A stretch of 33,659 nt of DNA from assembly GCA_028694915.1 (NCBI GenBank), contig JAQVJY010000015.1:1-33659 (forward strand), read 5' to 3'. The translations under genes and the position numbers were made by a program. Position 1 is the stretch's first letter, and each line of letters opens with the position of its first letter. The notes under the pieces were generated by a model that was not told the DNA's origin, made no database searches, and saw nothing but the letters and a program-made list of their open reading frames with translations. This document shows, in pieces, positions 27,041-33,659 of the stretch. This DNA is from Paludibacteraceae bacterium (GTDB taxonomy: Bacteria > Bacteroidota > Bacteroidia > Bacteroidales > Paludibacteraceae).

Positions 27041-28375
27041 CTATACAATGCCTTGTGCCAACATCGCTTTAGCCACTTTCAAGAAGCCAGCCACATTAGC
27101 GCCTTTCACATAGTTGATATAACCACTAGGTTCTTTACCATGTTTAACACATTGTGAATGAATATCACTCATAATTTGATGTAGTCGTTGATCTACTTCT
27201 TCGGCAGCCCAACTGATATGCATCGCATTTTGCGTCATTTCTAAACCTGATGTAGCCACCCCACCTGCATTTACAGCTTTACCAGGAGCAAATAGAATTT
27301 TATGTTCAATAAACAAATCAATAGCGTCTGGTGTACATCCCATGTTGGAAACTTCACCCACACAAAGTACTTTATTTGCAATCAAAAGTTTTGCATCATC
27401 ACCATTCAACTCATTTTGTGTAGCACATGGCAAAGCTACATCCACTTTTACTTCCCAAGGTTTTTTACCAGCTACAAATTTAGCACCAAATTCTTCGGCA
27501 TAAGGTGCCACAATGTCGTTACAAGTAGCGCGCAATTCCAACATGTAGTCGATTTTTTCACCCGAGATACCGTTTTCGTCATAAATATAGCCATCAGGAC
27601 CCGAAATAGTAACCACCTTTGCCCCCAATTCGGTAGCTTTAATCACTGCGCCCCAAGCCACATTTCCAAAACCAGAAACAGCAACTGTTTTTCCTTTAAG
27701 ACTGTGACCTGCATTTTCGAGCATTTGCTTCACAAAATAGAGTGCGCCAAAACCCGTAGCCTCAGGACGAACCAACGAGCCACCAAATTCAAGGCCTTTA
27801 CCTGTCAACACACCCGTATTTTCACGTGCTAGTTTTTTATACATGCCGTATAAATAGCCTATTTCACGTCCACCAACACCAATATCACCAGCAGGGACAT
27901 CGGTATCTGGGCCAATTTGGCGCCACAACTCCAACATAAATGCTTGGCAGAAACGCATCACTTCAGCATCCGATTTACCTTTTGGATTAAAATCCGAGCC
28001 ACCTTTGCCACCGCCCATAGGCAAAGTAGTTAGAGCATTTTTAAATGTTTGTTCAAAACCTAGAAACTTCAGAATCGATAAATTTACAGACGGGTGAAAA
28101 CGCAAACCACCTTTATAAGGTCCAATAGCATTATTAAATTGTACGCGATAACCCAAATTTACTTGTACATCGCCACGATCATCAGTCCATGCCACACGAA
28201 ATGTAGAAATACGATCTGGTTCAACCATACGCTCAATGATTTTTGCTTTTTCAAATTCAGGATGTTGAGCATAAACATCTTCAATAGAAAGTAATACTTC
28301 ATGTACGGCCTGAAGAAATTCTTTTTCGGAAGGGTGTTTTGCTTCAAGCGCATTCATTAAATTTTTAACGTCCAT
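27041..28375 (-). CDS. gdhA: Glutamate dehydrogenase (probably NADP-dependent)
   Basis: This 444-residue hexameric-type GDH interconverts glutamate with 2-oxoglutarate and ammonia. The substrate domain has KGGLRFHPSVNLSILKFLGFEQ, the catalytic lysine K124 in PMGGGKGGSDF, and DVPAGDIGVGGREIGYL. The Rossmann motif VSGFGNVAWGA begins near residue 234. Length and motifs fit the bacterial NADP-linked group used for ammonium assimilation, but coenzyme choice is inferred. It is monocistronic, ends at a hairpin terminator and has an unusually long upstream region (see leader entry). Confidence 0.96.
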   Translation of the reverse strand: MDVKNLMNALEAKHPSEKEFLQAVHEVLLSIEDVYAQHPEFEKAKIIERMVEPDRISTFRVAWTDDRGDVQVNLGYRVQFNNAIGPYKGGLRFHPSVNLSILKFLGFEQTFKNALTTLPMGGGKGGSDFNPKGKSDAEVMRFCQAFMLELWRQIGPDTDVPAGDIGVGGREIGYLYGMYKKLARENTGVLTGKGLEFGGSLVRPEATGFGALYFVKQMLENAGHSLKGKTVAVSGFGNVAWGAVIKATELGAKVVTISGPDGYIYDENGISGEKIDYMLELRATCNDIVAPYAEEFGAKFVAGKKPWEVKVDVALPCATQNELNGDDAKLLIANKVLCVGEVSNMGCTPDAIDLFIEHKILFAPGKAVNAGGVATSGLEMTQNAMHISWAAEEVDQRLHQIMSDIHSQCVKHGKEPSGYINYVKGANVAGFLKVAKAMLAQGIV

Positions 28376-28666
28376 AGTAATAAGATTTATAGGTTATGAA
28401 AAATTGTTTTTATGGATTCGAAGCAGCTAAAACGCCACCTCGGCAAGGAACAATAAGTGCTCCAAAATTCACAGCAATTGTAAGGTTTATTTTCCAAAAA
28501 AAAAAGGGTTTTGAGTAATTATTTTTCGTGCTCATTTTAATTCTGAACCTTAAAAAAAGAGGGCAAAATGAATCAAAATGCAAGTTTAAAATAGGAAAAA
28601 ACAACAAACATTTAAAGTGAACAAAAAATATACGACTCACTTAACAAAAAAAACCGTTTAATTTAC
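28376..28666 (-). promoter_or_regulatory. Long AT-rich leader region of gdhA
   Basis: About 290 nt separate gdhA from the divergent gene. Most is AT-rich, but 28430-28450 is clearly more GC-rich, lying inside a possible 41-codon frame (28410-28535). A TCATTTTG sequence on the minus strand (28564-28571) is one mismatch from the -7 consensus and would give a leader of roughly 180 nt. No strong hairpin with a T-tract was found before the gdhA start. Confidence 0.4.
28410..28535 (-). CDS. Possible 41-residue leader peptide upstream of gdhA
   Basis: ATG at 28535, TAA at 28410-28412, 34 nt before the gdhA ATG. The peptide starts MSTKNNYSKPFFFWK, passes through a hydrophobic stretch (LTIAVNFGALIVPC) and ends RGGVLAASNP. 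The frame includes a run of ten A/T bases (28496-28505), which could be slippery. An upstream in-frame ATG at 28640 would extend it, but the extra part is Phe/Leu-rich, as expected for non-coding AT-rich DNA. It may be an attenuator-type leader peptide, or chance; no homologue is known to me. Confidence 0.3.
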   Translation of the reverse strand: MSTKNNYSKPFFFWKINLTIAVNFGALIVPCRGGVLAASNP

Positions 28667-28674
28667 TAATTTTG
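28667..28674 (+). promoter_or_regulatory. -7 promoter element of the receiver/ATP-grasp gene
   Basis: TAATTTTG matches TAnnTTTG, 31 nt before the ATG at 28705. No clear -33 box. A TTG start at 28684 would fall at the expected transcription start, supporting the ATG at 28705. Confidence 0.55.
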
Positions 28675-28704
28675 TCCTGAAAATTGATTCAAAATATTGT
28701 TTAC

Positions 28705-31683
28705 ATGAACAAAACTCCAAACATAAAAAAGCTCTATTTCAAAGATACGTCGTTTGCTAATTTAATGAACAAACGTATTTATAATGTACTACTCATTGCA
28801 AGTAACTACGATGCCTTTATGTTGGAAGAAGATGGTCGCATCGATGAACAAATTTTCAATGAATATCATTCGCTCAACTTACGTTATCCACCACGTTTCA
28901 CACTTGCCAGTAGCGAAGAAGAAGCAAACGAACTGCTACACAAGTGGGCCTTTGATTTAATTATCATCATGCCCAATAACGAAAGTATCGACACCTTTAA
29001 TTATGCAAAAACGGTTAAAGAAAAATTTTCAGAATTACCAATTGTCTTATTAACTCCTTTTTCACACCAAATAACACAAAGACTGGAAAACGAAGATTTA
29101 AGTGCCATCGACTATGTATTTAGTTGGCTCGGGAATTCGGACTTACTCTTGGCTATCATCAAACTATTTGAGGATATAATGAATGTTGATACTGATGTCG
29201 ACTCCGTAGGTGTTCAGGTAATACTTTTGGTAGAAGATTCAGTGAGATTCTATTCCTCATTTCTGCCTCACGTATACAAAGTTATTTTCACCCAATCGCG
29301 CTCATTCATGACGGAAGCTCTCAACGAACATGAACAAATGTTACGTATGCGAGGAAGACCGAAGGTAATGTTGGCTCGCACATACGAAGAAGCATTGCAA
29401 ATTTACACCAAATATCAAACACACATATTAGGTATTATTTCGGATGTAGATTTTCCAAAAAACGGAGAACTTACCAAATTAGCAGGATTTCATCTATGTC
29501 AAAAAATACGCGTAACAGACCCATTCCTACCAATTATTTTACAATCTTCCGACAGTAAAAATGAAGAATTGGCAGACTTAATAAACGGTTCATTTATTGA
29601 TAAAAATTCTAAAAAGCTGGATGTAGAATTGCGTGATGCAATTATTACCAAATTTGGTTTTGGCGATTTTGTATTCCGTGATCCACAAACTAGAGAACAG
29701 GTGGCAATCTGTCGGAATTTGAAAGATTTACAAAATCTTATATTCTCAATCCCGAGTAATGTCCTTTACAACCACCTGGCTCACAATGACGTATCTCGTT
29801 GGCTATGCTCACGAGCCATGTTTCCACTCTCCGATTTTTTAAAACAAATATCAATTGAACATTTAAAAGATATAGACGAAGCTCGCCAAATTATTTTTGA
29901 TGCCATCGTACATTATCGACGCATCAAAAACCGAGGTATAATAGCCGTTTTCCAACGCGACCGATTCGATATGTATTCTAATTTTGCACGTATTGGGGAT
30001 GGTTCATTAGGAGGTAAAGCACGCGGATTGGCTTTTATTGATGCTATGTTAAAACGCAATCAAAACTACATGGAATATGCAAATGTACAAATCAATATTC
30101 CACGTACCGTGGTTTTGTGTACCGACAATTTTGATACCTTCATGACATCAAATAATTTGTACCCAATTGCCCTATCCGACGCATCTGATGAAGAAATTCT
30201 CACAGCTTTTTTGGCGGCCAAACTCCCCAAACATTTGTTAGGCGATTTGTACGCTTTATTATCAACCATTCAAGGCCCAATTGCAGTGCGTTCTTCAAGT
30301 CTTCTAGAAGATTCTCACTATCAACCATTTGCTGGCATTTATTCCACTTACATGGTGCCATTCAGCGATAAAAGTAAAACACACATGCTCATGGTATTGT
30401 GCGAAGCCATCAAAGCTGTTTACGCCTCCGTGTATTACAAAGACAGCAAAGCATACATGACCGCCACACGCAATGTGATTGACCAAGAAAAAATGGGTAT
30501 TGTATTACAAGAAGTTATAGGTCAAAATTACGAACATCACTTTTATCCTTCCTTTTCAGGCGTAGCTCGCTCGCTCAACTTTTATCCCATTGGAGCAGAA
30601 CGACCAGAAGAAGGTGTTGCCAACATTGCATTGGGACTTGGGAAATACATTGTTGATGGTGGTGTTACGCTCCGTTTTTCGCCAAAACATCCACATAGTA
30701 TATTGCAAACAAGTACACTTGAATTAGCTTTACGCGAAACGCAGACTCATTTTTTTGCACTCAATACAGAAGAATTATCATTCAAACCAGAGGTAAATGA
30801 CGGTTTCAATTTATTAAAATTACAGATAAAAGATGCCGAAAAAGATGGAGCATTACAATACATTGCTTCTACATTCAACCCTCACGATCAAGCGATTTAT
30901 GATAACATCAGCGAAGGTGGCCGAAAAATTATTACTTTCGCCAACGTTCTTCAGCACGACGTGATGCCGTTAGCAAACATTTTGGAAAAAATATTGACTA
31001 TCGGCGAGCGCGAAATGGGCAAACCTATCGAAATAGAATTTGCCGCTAATCTGAACACCACAACCAATCAACATCAATTTTATATCCTACAAATTAGACC
31101 TATTGTAGATAATCAGGAAATGTTACACGAAAATTTAGATACTATTCCGCAAGAAGAATTATTAATATCATCTCACAATGCGCTCGGACACGGTATAAAC
31201 AAAGAGGTATGCGATATCGTCTACATCAAAACAGAGCAGTTTAATCCAGCCAACAACCAGCTTGCAGCTTACGACGTGGCCACCATTAATGAATGGATGC
31301 AGACCAACGACAAACACTATATTTTAATTGGACCTGGTCGGTGGGGTTCTAGCGATACATGGTTAGGGATTCCGGTAAAATGGGCAAACATTTCGATGGC
31401 GAAAGCAATTGTAGAATGTGGATTAGAACACTATCGCATCGACCCAAGTCAAGGTACACACTTTTTCCAAAATTTGACCTCTTTCGGAGTTGGGTATTTC
31501 ACCATTAACCCTTATATCAACGATGGTTATATAGACTACGACTTTTTAAACCAATTGCCTGCGATTCATGAAACAAATTACCTACGTCATGTGCGTTTAG
31601 AACAACCAATGACGATTAAAATTGATGGTAAAAAAAATAGAGGAGTAATTTTGAAACCTGAAACAGAAGATTCAAATTTCTAA
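28705..31683 (+). CDS. Double receiver - PEP synthase-type ATP-grasp protein with unknown C-terminal domain
   Basis: This 992-residue, apparently soluble protein starts with two receiver-like domains. The first (about 24-160) lacks the acidic pair and phosphoacceptor (MPNNES replaces the Asp loop). The second (about 170-318) keeps E177/D178, D247 (SDVDFP), S281/S282 and K300. Residues about 428-800 resemble the PEP/pyruvate-binding ATP-grasp of PEP synthase: GSLGGKARGL (K438), IAVRSSSLLEDS (R529) and the closing LQIRPI (793-800). No swivelling phosphohistidine domain or PEP-binding barrel follows. Instead, residues 800-992 hold an unrecognised domain with GPGRWGSSDTWLGIPVKW. So it is not a complete PEP synthase. 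Phosphorylation-controlled nucleotide-dependent phosphotransfer is a guess only. Confidence 0.88.
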   Translation: MNKTPNIKKLYFKDTSFANLMNKRIYNVLLIASNYDAFMLEEDGRIDEQIFNEYHSLNLRYPPRFTLASSEEEANELLHKWAFDLIIIMPNNESIDTFNYAKTVKEKFSELPIVLLTPFSHQITQRLENEDLSAIDYVFSWLGNSDLLLAIIKLFEDIMNVDTDVDSVGVQVILLVEDSVRFYSSFLPHVYKVIFTQSRSFMTEALNEHEQMLRMRGRPKVMLARTYEEALQIYTKYQTHILGIISDVDFPKNGELTKLAGFHLCQKIRVTDPFLPIILQSSDSKNEELADLINGSFIDKNSKKLDVELRDAIITKFGFGDFVFRDPQTREQVAICRNLKDLQNLIFSIPSNVLYNHLAHNDVSRWLCSRAMFPLSDFLKQISIEHLKDIDEARQIIFDAIVHYRRIKNRGIIAVFQRDRFDMYSNFARIGDGSLGGKARGLAFIDAMLKRNQNYMEYANVQINIPRTVVLCTDNFDTFMTSNNLYPIALSDASDEEILTAFLAAKLPKHLLGDLYALLSTIQGPIAVRSSSLLEDSHYQPFAGIYSTYMVPFSDKSKTHMLMVLCEAIKAVYASVYYKDSKAYMTATRNVIDQEKMGIVLQEVIGQNYEHHFYPSFSGVARSLNFYPIGAERPEEGVANIALGLGKYIVDGGVTLRFSPKHPHSILQTSTLELALRETQTHFFALNTEELSFKPEVNDGFNLLKLQIKDAEKDGALQYIASTFNPHDQAIYDNISEGGRKIITFANVLQHDVMPLANILEKILTIGEREMGKPIEIEFAANLNTTTNQHQFYILQIRPIVDNQEMLHENLDTIPQEELLISSHNALGHGINKEVCDIVYIKTEQFNPANNQLAAYDVATINEWMQTNDKHYILIGPGRWGSSDTWLGIPVKWANISMAKAIVECGLEHYRIDPSQGTHFFQNLTSFGVGYFTINPYINDGYIDYDFLNQLPAIHETNYLRHVRLEQPMTIKIDGKKNRGVILKPETEDSNF

Positions 31684-31698
31684 ACAGCTATCGAATTC

Positions 31699-32589
31699 TT
31701 ATTTATGACCGGAGTATAATAAAAATGCTTCGGTCGTTTCGTTTCCGTAACTTTTCGATACCGATATCTGTTTCAAACCTGGCACATCAAGCTCTAAATT
31801 TATTTCATCATTATGACGACGTAAAGCCACCACATGCTCAAAATTAACCATGTAGGAACGATGACAGCGTCGCAAAGACGTACTTTGAAATTCTTCGGCC
31901 ATTTTCTTTAACGTATTGCGCAACAAAAATTCAGACAATTTACCTTGATTAACATACTTAATCACCACATAATTGTCAGCTGCCTCCAAAAATATAATAT
32001 TTTCAAAGGCTACCGAAAAACGCAACTCACCTTTTTCGTCTTTAAACTGCGCCACTGCAGGACCTTTAGGTAAAGGCAAGACTCCTTGTTCCATCATTTG
32101 TAGACGCATTTTTTTGTCGTCATACGAAAAATAAAGCCACGACACTGCATATGGTAACACAATCACTAGCACAGTGTTAATGTTGGCATTTTTAAATACC
32201 TCGAGCACATCTTCCCACGACCACCAACTCAAATGATCATTTACCGCAATAGTATATAAGGTATAAAAACCTGAAAGTACAACTATTTCAGCAATAATCC
32301 ACAACGCATATTCAATGTAATACAAAGAATAACGGTGCACAAAGCGGTACATTAAGAATCGACTAAAGGCAATTACCAAAATACCGGTAAGTACCAATAA
32401 AAAGGAAAATAAGAAATATTTGATTGGCGAGACATGATACCAATTCTGAGAATTGAACGGGCGATAAATATTTATGAAGCACAGCGCAAATACTGCTGTA
32501 AAAGCAATCAACTTCACCAAATTCGCCTTGTTGATAAGATAATCATCTACTGATTTTCCTTTCGGACGCCAAGATAGGTTTAATTTCAT
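31699..32589 (-). CDS. Membrane-bound LytTR-family transcriptional regulator
   Basis: This 296-residue protein has four predicted transmembrane helices (about 23-41, 56-76, 92-114, 137-153). A C-terminal LytTR DNA-binding domain (about 185-290) contains the family patterns IIFLEAADNYVVIKY, LRNTLKKM and LRRCHRSYMVNFEHV. There is no receiver domain, so it probably senses a membrane or periplasmic signal directly. I chose the ATG at 32589; the longer frame to 32706 would cross the promoter element and add an unrelated hydrophobic stretch. Its 3' end faces the receiver/ATP-grasp gene with only 15 nt between the stops. Confidence 0.9.
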   Translation of the reverse strand: MKLNLSWRPKGKSVDDYLINKANLVKLIAFTAVFALCFINIYRPFNSQNWYHVSPIKYFLFSFLLVLTGILVIAFSRFLMYRFVHRYSLYYIEYALWIIAEIVVLSGFYTLYTIAVNDHLSWWSWEDVLEVFKNANINTVLVIVLPYAVSWLYFSYDDKKMRLQMMEQGVLPLPKGPAVAQFKDEKGELRFSVAFENIIFLEAADNYVVIKYVNQGKLSEFLLRNTLKKMAEEFQSTSLRRCHRSYMVNFEHVVALRRHNDEINLELDVPGLKQISVSKSYGNETTEAFLLYSGHK

Positions 32590-32606
32590 AAATAAATACT
32601 TTTGTG

Positions 32607-32637
32607 CAAAAATAGTTTTTTTTTTCGTACAAACAAT
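32607..32637 (-). promoter_or_regulatory. Candidate promoter of the LytTR gene
   Basis: TATTTTTG on the minus strand (32607-32614) lies 18 nt before the ATG, with ATTG (32634-32637) 19 nt upstream, one mismatch from the -33 box TTTG. Confidence 0.5.
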
Positions 32638-32727
32638 CATTAAAACAGCACAAACACAAAGCAAAGACCACAGATAATTAAAATTCACCACATTCCCACC
32701 CCACAAAGAATCACGGAATAACTAAAA

Positions 32728-32815
32728 ACGCCCCAAATAGGCTATTTTTACCCCAAATGAAGGCTCTTAACACCTAACCCTAGGCAATTATCCCATTTAT
32801 TTTTACGCCCCAATA
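32728..32815. repeat. Three copies of a short CCCCAA(A)T motif
   Basis: ACGCCCCAAATAG (32728-32740), TTTTACCCCAAATG (32746-32759) and TTTTACGCCCCAATAG (32801-32815) lie in the intergenic region between the LytTR gene and the hydrolase gene. The spacing is about 20 and 54 nt. Their GC-rich core stands out in AT-rich DNA. They may be regulator binding sites; otherwise this region (32638-32866) shows nothing. Confidence 0.4.
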
Positions 32816-32866
32816 GAATAATGTTCTTTTGTAACACCCAAAGTTTAACCCTAAAAGAAGTGATGT

Positions 32867-33659
32867 ATGACCAATTGGAATATCAACGAACGCATTCCGC
32901 TTTTACAAACACTGTTTAAGACACCAAGTACAACTACAGATAATATTTCTGAAGTTAAAATTGACTTTGTCGATTTTAAACAACACCAATGCGACGGACT
33001 AGTAGAAGAACAACAGACAAGCTTTTGTCAACCTGATTTTTGCGATACGGCCGATAATTACATTGACGAAAATAAACAATTTAAATACCCAATTTTTCAC
33101 AAAGGAGAAGCCATAAAAGCTAGTGAATGTATCATTTTATTACATGGGTTAAACGAACGCAGCTGGGAGAAATATCTACCCTGGGGAGATTATTTGGCAA
33201 ACTATACAGGCAAACCAGTCATCCTTTTTCCAATTGCTTTTCATATTAATAGAACTCCAACTTCATGGTACAATCCACGGAGTATAATGAAATGGGTTTT
33301 GGAGCGAAATCATCAATGTGGGAATCCCAACAATTTAACCTTTGCAAATCTGGCATTAAGCGATCGCTTGAGCAGTTCTCCGGAACGGTTTTACACCTCT
33401 GGACGTGAAACAGGGCTCAATATAGTACAGTTAATAAACGAAATTCAAAGCGGCAATCACCCCTATTTTAAGGAAAATACCAAAATTGACTTTTTTGCTT
33501 ATTCCATAGGTGCACTGTTAGCACAAGTATTATTCCTAAGTAATCCACAGAAATTGTTTAGTCACTCACGCTTATTCATGTTTTGTGGCGGTTCCATTTT
33601 TAACGAAATGAATGGCAACTCACGTTATATTATGGATGAAACATCTTTTAAACAAATGC
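32867..33659 (+). CDS. Alpha/beta-hydrolase-like protein (3' end outside window)
   Basis: An open frame from ATG 32867 runs 264 codons through the right edge. It contains an oxyanion-type HG motif (IILLHGLNERSWEKY) at about residues 89-103 and a nucleophile-elbow motif AYSIGAL further on (FFAYSIGALLAQ), both typical of the alpha/beta-hydrolase fold. The sequence between them (NRTPTSWYNPRSIMKW) resembles the Bacteroidetes group I know as DUF6051, a name I cannot check here. No signal peptide is seen, so it is probably cytoplasmic. An alternative ATG at 32863 is in another frame. Substrate unknown. Confidence 0.8.
   Translation, partial: MTNWNINERIPLLQTLFKTPSTTTDNISEVKIDFVDFKQHQCDGLVEEQQTSFCQPDFCDTADNYIDENKQFKYPIFHKGEAIKASECIILLHGLNERSWEKYLPWGDYLANYTGKPVILFPIAFHINRTPTSWYNPRSIMKWVLERNHQCGNPNNLTFANLALSDRLSSSPERFYTSGRETGLNIVQLINEIQSGNHPYFKENTKIDFFAYSIGALLAQVLFLSNPQKLFSHSRLFMFCGGSIFNEMNGNSRYIMDETSFKQM

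Noticed and set aside
27302-27832. 176-codon open frame on the plus strand
   Set aside because: It lies wholly antisense to the well-supported gdhA gene and has the Phe/Cys/His-rich make-up expected from a reversed coding strand.
28536-28640. 5' extension of the possible gdhA leader peptide frame
   Set aside because: The added residues are a Phe/Leu-rich string, as AT-rich non-coding DNA gives; only the part from 28535 is kept as a weak candidate.

Overview
The window comes from a member of the Bacteroidota, most likely the order Bacteroidales. The evidence is AT-rich DNA, start sites without clear Shine-Dalgarno sequences, many upstream copies of the Bacteroidetes -7 promoter element TAnnTTTG, a MoxR/DUF58/BatA operon, the small DUF4295 protein next to L28 and L33, and a TonB receptor with a carboxypeptidase-like N-terminal domain. 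Most genes lie on the minus strand. No rRNA, tRNA, IS element, phage gene or CRISPR array was recognised.

Region 1 (1-8822, minus) is housekeeping. It holds a moxR - DUF58 - membrane protein - batA operon cut by the window edge. Next come an HU-type gene overlapping a gene for an unusual HU-TM-LysM protein, then rimO and ftsY, and the compact rpmB-rpmG-DUF4295 operon with its own promoter and terminator.

Region 2 (8868-14103, minus) is a surface polysaccharide export and precursor operon. It encodes two paralogous OPX (Wza-like) lipoproteins, a Wzc-type chain-length regulator/tyrosine kinase and UDP-glucose 6-dehydrogenase. No glycosyltransferases are in view. Upstream, after a terminator, is a DPE2-type 4-alpha-glucanotransferase with two N-terminal starch-binding domains. 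It is divergent from prs (PRPP synthetase); two back-to-back TAnnTTTG promoters lie between them.

Region 3 (18141-26958, minus) is a metal-handling block: His-rich membrane protein A, RND adaptor, RND pump, outer-membrane channel, terminator plus new promoter, His-rich membrane protein B, TonB receptor. The two His-rich proteins are paralogues (THSHPY motif, RAPP near the C-terminus). Each is preceded by a closely similar hairpin-plus-promoter module, so the whole cassette looks duplicated. The pump has the D/D/E membrane signature of divalent-cation (Czc-type) pumps rather than Cu/Ag pumps. This cassette and its control module are the best candidate in the window for something under-described.

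Region 4 (27041-33659) holds gdhA (minus) with a long leader that may encode a 41-residue peptide. It is divergent from a 992-residue protein (plus) made of a degenerate receiver, an apparently intact receiver, a PEP-synthase-type ATP-grasp domain and a C-terminal domain I do not recognise. Convergent to it is a membrane-bound LytTR regulator. Last, an alpha/beta-hydrolase-like gene runs off the right edge.
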